Shown: positions 8,199 through 17,800 of the stretch, piece by piece
Layout: each line of letters starts with the position of its first letter
Position numbering within the stretch: position 1 is the stretch's first letter
Assembly (NCBI GenBank): GCA_934295165.1
Contig: CAKRAT010000035.1
Span: 1 to 23,219 of the forward strand
Length of the DNA: 23,219 nt
DNA from: an uncultured Dorea sp.
GTDB lineage: Bacteria > Bacillota > Clostridia > Lachnospirales > Lachnospiraceae
Reading direction: 5' to 3'
The notes under the pieces: model-generated
Database searches by the model: none
What the model was told of the DNA's origin: nothing
What the model saw: the letters and a program-made list of their open reading frames with translations, nothing else
Position numbers and translations under genes: made by a program

Positions 8199-9149
8199 TT
8201 AACAATTCTTAATCATTTGTGAAGAAAGTTCACATCCTGTTTCAATCTGGTAGCCACGTAAGAAAGCATCTGCCTCCATTCTCTTTTTTCCAGGAATCTG
8301 AAGTGCAAGTACTTTCAGAAGACCTTCTCCTGTCTGTACTGCAAATCCATCCTTCTCTACTTTTACAATCGTTCCCGGCTTTGCATCTGTATTCTCATCC
8401 AGTACTTTTGCTTCCCAGATTTTCATTACTTTGCCATTCCAGTCCGTATAAGCACTCGGCCATGGATTCAGTCCACGGATCAGACATTCAATTGCCTTCG
8501 CAGACTTGCTCCAGTCGATATCTCCAAGCTGCTTATCCAGCATCTTCGCATATGCTGTCGGGCTTTCTCCCTGCGCTTCCCATGTGGCAGTCTTATCTTC
8601 CAGTGCTTTTAATGTCTCAACACAGAGCTTTGCACCTGCTTCTGCCAGTTTGTCGTGAAGACTTCCACCGGTCTCATCTTCTGCAAGTGGTACTTCTGTC
8701 TTCATGATCATGTCACCAGTATCCAGTCCTTCGTTCATCTGCATCGTTGTTACACCAGATACTTTATCTCCGTTGATGACTGCCCACTGGATCGGAGCTG
8801 CCCCACGGTAGCCCGGCAGTAAGGATGCATGTACATTGATGCATCCGTAAGGTGTCATCTCCAGAATCTCTTTTGGAAGAATCTGTCCGAAGGCAATGAC
8901 TACCATGATATCTGCATTATATTTACGAAGTTCTTCTATAGCTTCCGCTTCTCTGATCTTCACCGGCTGGAAGACCGGAATTCCATGTGCCACAGCTGCT
9001 TCTTTTACCGGTGTATACTGCATCTTACCACCGCGTCCTTTCGGCTTATCCGGCTGTGTAACTGCAAGTACCACTTCATGTCCGGCCCCGATCAGTGCTT
9101 CCAGTGTTCCGACCGAGAAATCCGGTGTTCCCATGAATATTACTCTCAT
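8199..9149 (-). CDS. fmt: Methionyl-tRNA formyltransferase
   Basis: The enzyme formylates initiator Met-tRNA using 10-formyl-tetrahydrofolate. It has 316 residues from ATG 9149, chosen over the in-frame ATG at 9167 because AGGAGG lies between them, 9 bases before 9149. The N-terminal catalytic domain opens MRVIFMGTPDFSV. Asn105, His107 and Asp143 match the Asn106/His108/Asp144 triad of Escherichia coli Fmt, in INVHASLLPGYRGAAPIQW and GLDTGD. A C-terminal OB-like tRNA-binding domain follows from about residue 205. It starts one base after the def stop, the usual def-fmt pairing. Confidence 0.96.
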   Translation of the reverse strand: MRVIFMGTPDFSVGTLEALIGAGHEVVLAVTQPDKPKGRGGKMQYTPVKEAAVAHGIPVFQPVKIREAEAIEELRKYNADIMVVIAFGQILPKEILEMTPYGCINVHASLLPGYRGAAPIQWAVINGDKVSGVTTMQMNEGLDTGDMIMKTEVPLAEDETGGSLHDKLAEAGAKLCVETLKALEDKTATWEAQGESPTAYAKMLDKQLGDIDWSKSAKAIECLIRGLNPWPSAYTDWNGKVMKIWEAKVLDENTDAKPGTIVKVEKDGFAVQTGEGLLKVLALQIPGKKRMEADAFLRGYQIETGCELSSQMIKNC

Positions 9150-9150
9150 A

Positions 9151-9624
9151 CTACTCTTCCTCCTCATAATTCACGTCATGCACTTCACCTTCTACCAGTC
9201 TGGTATATAATTTACCATCCAGATGATCGATCTCATGACAGAATGCTCTTGCAAGAAGTCCTTCTCCTTCTAAGATTACTTCTTCCATATTTTCATTTAA
9301 TGCTTTTACTTTTGCATAATTCGGTCTTGTAACAGTTCCTGCTTTTCCCGGAAGGCTTAAGCATCCTTCTTCTCCCGTCTGTTCACCGGATGTCTCCATG
9401 ATCTCCGGATTAATCAGAACAACCGGGCCTTCTCCTACATCGATTACAACGATACGTTTCAGGATTCCTACCTGTGGTGCTGCAAGACCTACCCCCATCG
9501 CCTCATACATTGTATCCAGCATATCATTGATCAGTACCTTTGTACGAAGTGTCATCTTCGTTACTTCTTTACATTCCTTGTTCAGAACTTCATCCCCAAA
9601 TTCTCTGATTGTTCTAAGTGCCAT
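9151..9624 (-). CDS. def: Peptide deformylase
   Basis: This metalloenzyme removes the formyl group from N-terminal Met of nascent proteins. It has 157 residues from ATG 9624, supported by AAAGGAGA about 9 bases upstream; an in-frame GTG at 9645 lies before that site and is rejected. All three signature motifs are present: GVGLAAPQVG (44-53), EGCLSLPG with metal ligand Cys88, and HEIDHLDG with His130, catalytic Glu131 and His134. It acts on the product of fmt, the next gene. A 63-base gap separates it from priA upstream; I found no convincing internal promoter there. Confidence 0.97.
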   Translation of the reverse strand: MALRTIREFGDEVLNKECKEVTKMTLRTKVLINDMLDTMYEAMGVGLAAPQVGILKRIVVIDVGEGPVVLINPEIMETSGEQTGEEGCLSLPGKAGTVTRPNYAKVKALNENMEEVILEGEGLLARAFCHEIDHLDGKLYTRLVEGEVHDVNYEEEE

Positions 9625-9687
9625 CTCTTTTGTCTCCTTTATCACTTATAATATTTGTATTTGTCTGTATTTTTATCAAACTCTTCT

Positions 9688-11916
9688 TTAAAAGATATTC
9701 ATCGGGTTAAAGTCAAACTGTATCCTTATATTCGCAAACCCTCTGTTGATCTCGATATAGCGTTCCATATGATTCTTGATCCGCACAAGCACCGGATATT
9801 CTTCACTTTTCAGATATAAGACCTTCCGATAGACATCATTCACTTTTCCAACAGACGGACTCGCAGGTCCGATCACCTGTACCTCTCCGTCCGTGCTTAC
9901 CCGGATCACATATTTCTTCAGATATTCTGCTGCCGTCGCAAGTCTGTCTTCATCCGCTCCGGTCATCAGCACTGCCATAAGCTGCGAAGCCGGCGGATAT
10001 CCCATCAGGTCACGATAATCCATCTCTTTCTCATAGAAGCCTTCGTAATCCTGTCTTGCCGCCATCCGAATACTGTAATGATCCGGACTGTAGGTCTGTA
10101 TCACCACTTCTCCCAGATGTCTGCCTCGTCCTGCACGTCCCGCCGCCTGTGTCAGAAGCTGAAAGGTACGTTCTCCCGACCGGTAATCATCCGAATACAG
10201 GGACATATCTGCTGCCAGAACGCCTACCAGCGTCACATTCGGAAAATCATGTCCCTTTACGATCATCTGGGTCCCGATCATAATATCTGCTTCTTCATCT
10301 GCGAACTTCGCCAGAATCTTCTCATGCCCGCCTTTATTCTTCGTGGTATCCATATCCATACGGAGAACCCTTGCCTGCGGGAACTCCCGTTTCACCATAT
10401 CTTCTATCTGCTGTGTCCCTGCCCGGAAGCCGCCGATATACGGTGAACCGCATGACGGGCAATTATGAACCGTCTGTGTCTCATACCCACAATAATGACA
10501 GACCATCTTCCCGCCTCTGTGTACCGATAAAGACACATCACAGTGAGGACATTTTACTACATATCCACAGGCTCTGCAAGAAACAAAGCCCGCATATCCC
10601 CTTCGGTTGAGGAATAACATCATCTGTTCTTTCTTATCCAGACGGTCCTGCATCAGTTCTTTCAGACGGTCACTTAAGATGGAGCGGTTTCCATGCTTTA
10701 ATTCTTCCCGCATATCCGCCACATATACCTGAGGAAGTTCCTGCTTGCCGGTACGGTTCTTAAGCCGCAACATCTGATATCTGCCGCATTTACATGCATA
10801 AAACGCTTCCAGAGACGGAGTTGCTGATCCCAGCACTACGCTGGCTCCTTCCATCTGTGCTCTTTCAATTGCTGTCTCTCTTGCGTGAAACCTCGGAACC
10901 TGTTCACTCTTATAAGTCGGTTCATGTTCCTCGTCAATAACAATCAGTCCCAGTTTCTCAAACGGCGTAAAAAGTGCTGATCTCGGGCCGATCATGATAT
11001 CAACTTCACCCTTTTTCACCCGTTCCATCTGATCATACCGTTCTCCCTGCGACATCCTGGAATTCAGGATTGACACACGCCCGCCAAATCTTGTATAGAA
11101 CCGCATCACTGTCTGATAAGTAAGTGCAATCTCCGGGATCAGTACGATCGCCTGTCTGCCTTCCCTTAAGGCTTTGGCGATCATTTCCATATATACTTCC
11201 GTCTTACCGCTTCCTGTCACACCATATAGCAGATAAGTCTTACGGATTCCCCGTTCATAGTTCTCCGAAAATGTCCGAATTGCGGTCTGCTGTTCTTCTG
11301 TATAAACAATATCTTTTTGTTCTTTCTGCTGATAAATCACCGGGTTACGGTATACCTGTTCCGATTCCAGTGCCAGAACATTCTGCTCTTCCATTGCTTT
11401 TACCACACTTCTTGTCAGATTCAGCTTATGGATCAGAAAATCATAATCCTGTTCCGGCTGATCCAGAAGTGCCGCCAGAAGTCTCGCACGCGCCCTCTGG
11501 TTCTTATGCAGATACATATCCAGCTTTTCTTTTCCTTCTTCCTCTGTTAAAAGCAGTCTTACCTTCTGCTTTTCCTTCGCCCGTTCTTTCTTTTTAATAG
11601 GAAGAACCGTCTTAAGTGCCTGGATCATTGTTCCGCCATAAGTTTCTTTCATCCATGCTGCCAGTGCGACCAGCCTGCGTTCAATTGCCATACTTTCTCC
11701 GGCAATTCTTAATATCTCCTTGATCTTCTCCGGTGCATACTCCGCACATTCCGATAATCCTATCACATAGCCGTTAGTTTCTTTATTTCCCTTGCCGAAC
11801 GGAACTACAACTTCCATCCCAACCTTAAGCATCCCCTCCAGATGAGAGGGGATGCGGTATTGAAAGACTTTATCTAATTTTTCATGCGTAATATCAACGA
11901 TAATATCAGCGTACAT
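9688..11916 (-). CDS. priA: Primosomal helicase PriA
   Basis: PriA is a 3'-5' DNA helicase that reloads the replisome at stalled forks. It has 742 residues, the normal length. After the N-terminal 3'-DNA-binding region come Walker A GVTGSGKT (232-239), the DEEH box (328-331) and GSATPS (about 363-368). Eight zinc-ligand cysteines lie at about 447, 450, 456, 459, 473, 476, 486 and 489, in the order typical of PriA. The helicase C-terminal block includes GTQMIVKGHDFPNV and QAAGRAGRG. Its ATG directly abuts the murE TAA with no base between, so it depends on murE translation or on a site inside the end of murE. Confidence 0.97.
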   Translation of the reverse strand: MYADIIVDITHEKLDKVFQYRIPSHLEGMLKVGMEVVVPFGKGNKETNGYVIGLSECAEYAPEKIKEILRIAGESMAIERRLVALAAWMKETYGGTMIQALKTVLPIKKKERAKEKQKVRLLLTEEEGKEKLDMYLHKNQRARARLLAALLDQPEQDYDFLIHKLNLTRSVVKAMEEQNVLALESEQVYRNPVIYQQKEQKDIVYTEEQQTAIRTFSENYERGIRKTYLLYGVTGSGKTEVYMEMIAKALREGRQAIVLIPEIALTYQTVMRFYTRFGGRVSILNSRMSQGERYDQMERVKKGEVDIMIGPRSALFTPFEKLGLIVIDEEHEPTYKSEQVPRFHARETAIERAQMEGASVVLGSATPSLEAFYACKCGRYQMLRLKNRTGKQELPQVYVADMREELKHGNRSILSDRLKELMQDRLDKKEQMMLFLNRRGYAGFVSCRACGYVVKCPHCDVSLSVHRGGKMVCHYCGYETQTVHNCPSCGSPYIGGFRAGTQQIEDMVKREFPQARVLRMDMDTTKNKGGHEKILAKFADEEADIMIGTQMIVKGHDFPNVTLVGVLAADMSLYSDDYRSGERTFQLLTQAAGRAGRGRHLGEVVIQTYSPDHYSIRMAARQDYEGFYEKEMDYRDLMGYPPASQLMAVLMTGADEDRLATAAEYLKKYVIRVSTDGEVQVIGPASPSVGKVNDVYRKVLYLKSEEYPVLVRIKNHMERYIEINRGFANIRIQFDFNPMNIF

Positions 11917-13380
11917 TTATTTCTTTAATTCCTCTAATACTTCCTTGATCAGAACACGTTCGTCCATGTCATACTTGACACCTTTGATCTCCTGATATGT
12001 CTCATGTCCTTTTCCTGCCAGAATGATAACGTCTCCCGGCCGGCCGTGTTCGATCGCATATTTAATCGCTTCTTTTCTGTCACAGATGGTGATGTATTTA
12101 CCATCTGTCTTCTTCATACCGACTACGATGTCATCGATGATCGCCTGCGGCTCTTCAAATCTCGGGTTGTCCGATGTGATGATCGTAAAGTCGGATAATT
12201 TACCGGATACTTCGCCCATCTCATAACGTCTGGTCTTAGATCTGTTGCCACCGCAACCGAATACGGTCACGATTCTTTCCGGATGATAGTCTCTTAATGT
12301 ATCAAGAAGACTTTCCAGTGCCATTGCATTGTGTGCATAGTCGATCATCAATGTGAAGTCGTCAGATACCTTGATCATCTCAATACGGCCTTTAACTCTT
12401 GCAACTTTCAGTGCCTTCTTGATATCTTCTACCGGCACACCAAAATGTCTGCATACTGCGATTGCTGTCAGTGAGTTATATACGCTGAAATCTCCCGGAA
12501 TATCAATCTCTACGTCAAAATCCATAAGACCTGCCACATGATACTGTACTCCCAGATATCCTGGTCTGGAGATATGTTTTACATCTGTTGCACGGATATC
12601 TGCTTTATCAGAAAATCCGAATGTCTCAACTTCGCACGTTGCATCTTTGAAAATGTCTTCGAACCACTTGTCATCCACATTGCCGATTCCGATCCTGCTC
12701 TGTTTGAATAACAGGCTCTTGCAGTACTTATACTCGTCAAAGTCTTTGTGTTCGTTCGGCCCGATGTGATCTTCGCCGAGGTTCGTAAAGATTCCGATCT
12801 CAAACGGAATGCCGGCCGTACGGTCAAGCTTCAGTCCCTGTGATGATACTTCCATAACAACGCATTCGCATCCTGCCTCTACCATCTCTGCAAAATATTT
12901 CTGAATAGTATAAGATTCCGGTGTTGTATTATTCGCCGGAATACTCTTATCTCCGATGATCGCCTCGATCGTACCGATCAGTCCGACTCTGATACCGACT
13001 TCTTCCAGGATAGATTTGACCATATATGTTGTTGTTGTCTTACCTTTGGTTCCTGTGATTCCGATGACTTTCAGTTTTTCCGCCGGATATCCGAAATATG
13101 CTGCTGATGTCATTGCCAGCGCATAACGGGTATCCTTTACTTTGATCACTGTCAGTCCTTCCGGTGCTTCTACATCCTTTTCTACAATGACAGCTGCTGC
13201 ACCTTTTTCTGCAACCTGCTCTATATATGTATGTCCGTCAGACACTGCTCCGCTGATACATACAAATACGCTGCCTTCTGATACTTTGCGGGAATCATTG
13301 ATCAGCTCTGTAACTTCAATCTGGTCATCTCCCTGTACTACTTCATATTCTAAACGTTCCAGTAACTGGGTTAATTTCAT
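11917..13380 (-). CDS. murE: UDP-MurNAc-tripeptide synthetase (meso-DAP-adding type)
   Basis: This cytosolic Mur ligase adds the third amino acid to UDP-MurNAc-L-Ala-D-Glu in an ATP-dependent step. It has 487 residues. ATP-loop GITGTKGKTTT (107-117), NTTPESY (about 151-157), EVSSQGL (177-183), DYAHN (347-351) and CGGNRSKTRR (376-385) are intact. DNPR (404-407) followed by FEEP is the motif tied to meso-diaminopimelate recognition, so DAP rather than Lys is the likely substrate; this is motif-based. AGGAGG lies 7 bases before ATG 13380. It is the first gene of the long minus-strand operon and has a recognisable promoter. Confidence 0.96.
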   Translation of the reverse strand: MKLTQLLERLEYEVVQGDDQIEVTELINDSRKVSEGSVFVCISGAVSDGHTYIEQVAEKGAAAVIVEKDVEAPEGLTVIKVKDTRYALAMTSAAYFGYPAEKLKVIGITGTKGKTTTTYMVKSILEEVGIRVGLIGTIEAIIGDKSIPANNTTPESYTIQKYFAEMVEAGCECVVMEVSSQGLKLDRTAGIPFEIGIFTNLGEDHIGPNEHKDFDEYKYCKSLLFKQSRIGIGNVDDKWFEDIFKDATCEVETFGFSDKADIRATDVKHISRPGYLGVQYHVAGLMDFDVEIDIPGDFSVYNSLTAIAVCRHFGVPVEDIKKALKVARVKGRIEMIKVSDDFTLMIDYAHNAMALESLLDTLRDYHPERIVTVFGCGGNRSKTRRYEMGEVSGKLSDFTIITSDNPRFEEPQAIIDDIVVGMKKTDGKYITICDRKEAIKYAIEHGRPGDVIILAGKGHETYQEIKGVKYDMDERVLIKEVLEELKK

Positions 13381-13412
13381 CTGATTGCCTCCTATTTTCC
13401 TACAATATCATA

Positions 13413-13440
13413 AGTATACCATTATTTTTCCATGCAGCAA
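13413..13440 (-). promoter_or_regulatory. Promoter of the murE-thiN operon
   Basis: On the minus strand a -35-like TTGCTG (13435-13440) is followed after 16 bases by TATACT (13413-13418), which is preceded by TGG, giving an extended -10 (TGnTATACT). The start of transcription would be about 25-30 bases before the murE ATG. The -10 is strong and the -35 partial. Confidence 0.65.
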
Positions 13441-13451
13441 AGGAAAAATTA

Positions 13452-13460
13452 TGTTATAGT
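13452..13460 (+). promoter_or_regulatory. Extended -10 promoter element of pepT
   Basis: TGTTATAGT fits TGn plus a -10 hexamer differing from TATAAT at one base. No good -35 is seen, as allowed for extended -10 promoters. Its -35 zone would fall on the -35 of the divergent murE promoter, so the two promoters may compete for polymerase. Confidence 0.5.
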
Positions 13461-13469
13461 AGTAGTTAG

Positions 13470-13484
13470 AATATTTTGAAAATA
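13470..13484 (+). promoter_or_regulatory. CodY-box-like inverted repeat before pepT
   Basis: The 15 bases AATATTTTGAAAATA match the published CodY consensus AATTTTCWGAAAATT at 12 of 15 positions, and ATATTTT/AAAATAT (13471-13485) is a perfect 7-1-7 inverted repeat. It lies just after the predicted pepT transcription start, where a repressor would block elongation. The region is AT-rich, so chance is a real alternative. Confidence 0.35.
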
Positions 13485-13506
13485 TAAGAAAAGGGGAATG
13501 TAACTT

Positions 13507-14724
13507 ATGAAAGCTTATGAACGATTACTGAATTATGTTGTTGTCCGCACACCAAGTGACGAAAACAGCGAAACTGTACCATCTTCCGCATGCCAGTTCG
13601 ATCTTGCAAGACTTCTGGAAGCGGAGATGAAGGAACTGGGTCTTACAGATGTTATTCTGGATGACCAGTGCTACCTGTACGGAAAGCTTCCGGCTACCGA
13701 AGGCCTGGAAGACAAGCCGGCGATTGGATTCATCGCACACATGGATACCGTATCAGACTTCTGTGACCATGATATCAAACCAATTGTTACTGAAAATTAT
13801 GACGGTGGTGAACTCAGGCTCGGAACAAGTGATACCATTTTAAGTCCTAAGAACTTCCCGCATCTGACAGATCTGAAAGGACGTACACTGATCACTTCTG
13901 ACGGCACAACCGTTCTCGGAGCTGATGACAAAGCCGGAATCGCAGAGATCATGACAATGATCGAACGCATTCAGGAAGAAAAGATTCCTCACGGACCTCT
14001 GTGCGTAGCATTTACACCGGATGAAGAGATTGGTACCGGTGCTTCTCACTTCAACGTAGAACAGTTCGGTGCTGACTACGGCTATACACTGGACGGCGAT
14101 ACCGAAGGCGAGATCCAGTACGAGAACTTCAACGCATGCAAAGCGGATTTCGTGATCAAAGGATTCAACGTACATCCTGGTTCTTCCAAAGATACTATGA
14201 TCAATGCAAGTCTGGTTGCTATGGAGATCAACAATGCTCTTCCATCTATGGAGACACCTCGCGGAACAGAGGATTATGAAGGATTCTACCATCTGATGAG
14301 TATGTCCGGAGAAGTTGCGGAAGCTGAGCTTCATTATATTGTAAGAGACCATGACAAAGATCTCTTTGAAGCAAAGAAAAAAACTTTGAAATTAATTGAG
14401 AAAGATATGAATGAAAAATGGGGCGAAGGCACTGTAACGCTTACCATTTCTGAACAGTACCGCAACATGGCTGAGATCATTGCTACCTGTATGCATCTGA
14501 TCGACAATGCCAAAAAAGCGTGTGAGAATGCAGATGTGGCACCACTTGTACTTCCGATCCGCGGCGGTACAGATGGCTGTCAGTTAAGCTTCAAAGGACT
14601 GCCTTGCCCGAATCTCGGAACAGGCGGACATGCTTATCATGGCCCTTACGAACATATTACGGTTGAGGGTATGGATAAGAGTGTGGATGTTGTCACAGAG
14701 CTTGTAAAATTATATGCAATGTAA
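13507..14724 (+). CDS. pepT: Peptidase T (tripeptide aminopeptidase)
   Basis: This cytosolic M20B zinc peptidase releases the N-terminal residue of tripeptides and so recycles amino acids from imported or degraded peptides. It has 405 residues, the family's normal length. Metal and catalytic residues are visible: His78 and Asp80 in AHMDTV, Asp140 in GADDKAG, Glu173/Glu174 in PDEEIGTG, Asp196 in LDGDTEGE, and the C-terminal His in GTGGHAYHGPYEH (about 375-378). AAGGGG lies about 10 bases before ATG 13507. It is transcribed alone, divergently from murE, and ends at a strong terminator. A CodY-like site suggests nutrient control; this is inference. Confidence 0.96.
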   Translation: MKAYERLLNYVVVRTPSDENSETVPSSACQFDLARLLEAEMKELGLTDVILDDQCYLYGKLPATEGLEDKPAIGFIAHMDTVSDFCDHDIKPIVTENYDGGELRLGTSDTILSPKNFPHLTDLKGRTLITSDGTTVLGADDKAGIAEIMTMIERIQEEKIPHGPLCVAFTPDEEIGTGASHFNVEQFGADYGYTLDGDTEGEIQYENFNACKADFVIKGFNVHPGSSKDTMINASLVAMEINNALPSMETPRGTEDYEGFYHLMSMSGEVAEAELHYIVRDHDKDLFEAKKKTLKLIEKDMNEKWGEGTVTLTISEQYRNMAEIIATCMHLIDNAKKACENADVAPLVLPIRGGTDGCQLSFKGLPCPNLGTGGHAYHGPYEHITVEGMDKSVDVVTELVKLYAM

Positions 14725-14737
14725 ATATTTTCTTTTT

Positions 14738-14784
14738 AACGCAAGAAGACCTGCCGGTAATCGGCTGGTCTTCTTACGTTTTTA
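14738..14784 (+). terminator. Rho-independent terminator after pepT
   Basis: AACG and AAGAAGACC pair with GGTCTTCTT and CGTT, with GCCG/CGGC further in, giving a long stem (14738-14780) followed by T-rich sequence on the plus strand. On the minus strand the tail is A-rich, so it would be a poor terminator for the convergent LRR gene. Confidence 0.88.
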
Positions 14785-14800
14785 TGTTTCTTCTATTTTT

Positions 14801-17800
14801 TTACTGTCTTTTTTTTCTGTAGATCACACTTCCAGTAAGTCCGCTGACCACAAACAACATACATAATAACAGAATTGCATTATTATCTCCTGTTTTTGCT
14901 GCTTTAGCTGCATTACCTCCCTTTACAGGAGTCTGTTTCGGCATTGTTTTTGGTGTATGACCTTCTCCACCTGATGGTGTACCTTTCTCTGCATCTGTTT
15001 CTGTATACCAGATAGAATATGTTGAGAACTTATCTGTTTCAAATGTGATTGTCTTGCCATTTAATGTTGTCGGCAAAATTTCTGCTACTCCTTCATGCAC
15101 ACGGATAACATAATATGTTCTCACTTTTCCTTCCGGAGCCAATAATTCATTCGGTAAATCAACAGAAATCTTTACTTTCTTACCAAGTCTTGTATTCTGT
15201 ACTTTTTCAGCAGCATTATCTCCAATTGCTTTCCACATAGAGATATCCAGATACATTCCCTTCTGGAATCCTTCCTGTTCCGCCGCCTTGGCATTTGTAG
15301 CAAGAATATCTTTTACTGCGACATCCGCTTCAGATATCTTTTCAATCTCCAGATATACATGTACTTTTGTTCCATTTTCCACCTGTGCTTTTTCTTCTTC
15401 TGTCAACACATCTTTAACAATCGACTCTTTATCAAAATCCTCTACCTTTGTGGATGGTGTAGATGGTTTCACGACAATCTCTGCCTTTTCCGGAATCTCA
15501 ATTGCAAAGTTCTCTATGATTGATCCCTCGTACTGTCCCATACCGCTAATCACAACGGTTGCAGTACCTGCAAGCACATTATTCTGGTATTCAACGAAGA
15601 AGTCTTTTCCTTCTTCCAGTCCTTCTATCGTCACTTCCGGTTTGATCTCTTTACCTGTATAATCAGCTTTTACAAATGCTAATTTTACTTTATCTTTCAC
15701 TTCATCAATGCCGATCTTACCTGTATAGTTGATCACATAGGTATCATCTTTCAGGTTTCTGTGATCTTTGTTCGATGTTGTGACCTCTACTACATGAGAT
15801 CCGTCTTTCCCCTTATTATTCAGGAATGGTTTTTCTCCAACCGTTTTCATACTTTCAGGGAAATGTACGCTTTCAAGAAGAGCTTCTTTAAATGCATATT
15901 TTCCAATGCTCTCTACACCTTCTTCGATTACCAGTGACTTTAATGTCGTTGCCTTATAAGTTCCTTCAAATGCTGACTCTCCAATTTCCTTCACATTACC
16001 AGGAATCACCAGTTCTGTAAGGTGATGTAAATGGAATGCTTTGTCACCAATCTTGGTTACAGAAGCCGGAATTGTCAGAGAGGTAAGTCTTGCTCCTGCA
16101 AAAGCGGTCTGTCCGATTTCTGTTACTGTATCCGGAATCTCCACCTGTGCCAGACGGATATTCATAGAAAATGCTCCTGCCGGAATCTTTGTCACGCCGT
16201 TTGAAAGACGGATCTTTGTAATATCATTCGCTGAGAATGCTCCTTCTCCCATCTCCACAACTGTATCCGGAAGCATTGCCTCTACCAGGTCATTGCCATA
16301 GAATGCATGATAACCGATAGATGTAATTCCTGTGAAATCTACAACAGTAAGTGCATTCTGTGCAAAAGCTTCATTTCCAATTACAGCTGCCTTTTCCGGA
16401 AGCACTACCGAAGTCATACCTTCCGGTGAATCCACGCCGAATTTTGTCACAACTACTTCATTATCCGGAATCTTAAATGCAGCTTCGCCAACTGCTGTGA
16501 TATCCTGTCCGTCCGGAGTCTGATCCGGCAGTACCAGAGTCTTAATTGTCTTTCTCTTTTCCTGTCCACTTTCTGACCAGCCAGTAATCGTCGTTCCGTT
16601 ATATGTAAAGTCTCCGGATGTCCATCCTGTACCGGTGAGTTTATCATATACAACTTTGTGTGAATACTGATTTACATCTGCAAAATTGTAACTTCCTTCT
16701 GTACCGGCTTCTCCGGCTTTTACTTTATCCGTTGTTTTGAATATAACAACCGACTGAATACCTGTACCTTTCTTTCCAAATATAAATGATTTCTCATTCA
16801 GTTTTAAGGTTGACGGAAGTTCTACTTCTGTAATCCGGCTTCCCATGAAAGCATAATTACCAATTGTTTCCAATCCCTCATTTAACTTCAGAGTTGTTAA
16901 TGTATTTTCAAGACCCTCCTGATTGATTCTGAACGCATATGTTCCAATACTCTTTACATTCTCCGGCAATTCGATTTCTGTCATCTGGTGATTATCAAAT
17001 GCATAATTTCCAATTGTTTCCAGAGATTTCGGCCAAACCACATTTTTAATATGTCTTCCGTTAAATGCTCTTGCTCCAATCTTTGTTATGCCCTCCGGAA
17101 TCACCAGTGTTCCAAATTCACTCAATGATGTTCCGCCATTTGCGAATGCATTATCCGGAATTTCTGTCAGGTTGGCTGACAATTTAATTTCCTGAATATT
17201 GGTACTTCCCGTAAATGCTGCTTTCCCTAAAGTTGTTACACTGTCCGGTAAGTTTACCGAAACAAGTTTGGAATTTTGGAATGCTGTTGCTCCTATTTCC
17301 TTCAATCCTTCCGGGAACTCGATAGAATTCATTTCGGCCTCATATGTTCCCGCACCGATTGCAAATGTAAAATTACCAATCTTTTCTAATGTTTCCGGTA
17401 ACTGAACACTGGCTGGTGTATAATTTCTGCCCCCATCTGTTACAACAAAAATTCCTTTATTACCTGTTCCATTGCCTAATGCTGTAATTATTTTTCCTGA
17501 AGGTCCTGCTTTTGGAAGAATCAAATTCGGATTATCTTTGATTTTTTCTTTTCCTGTATCTGAAAGTCCGATGATTGTTGTTCCAGCCTCATCGTATGTA
17601 AAATCTTCCGTACGCCATGGAGCCTGTGCATCTGGAATTTTACTAAGGATTACTTCGTGATATGCTGAGGTAATTGTTACCAGTTTTCCTGTACTTTCGG
17701 CATTTATATATGCTTTAACAACAATGTTTTTACCATCAGCATCTGTATTTTTCGCAAATGCATTTTTATCAAGTTTTTCCGTGTTAACCGGAAGTTCGAT

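Noticed and set aside
9625..9687. Possible internal promoter before def (TTGATA with AT-rich sequence downstream).
   Set aside because: No -10 hexamer at 16-18 bases; the best one is about 20 bases away.
13498..13503. ATG directly followed by TAA just before pepT, a possible minimal upstream open frame.
   Set aside because: The ribosome site is too close to it and fits the pepT ATG better.
14738..14780. The pepT hairpin as a terminator for the LRR gene too.
   Set aside because: On the minus strand the hairpin is followed by A-rich, not T-rich, sequence.
15288..15662. Several plus-strand open frames opposite the LRR gene, also near 16041 and 16332.
   Set aside because: They are mirror frames of a repetitive coding sequence, lack ribosome sites and do not look like known proteins.
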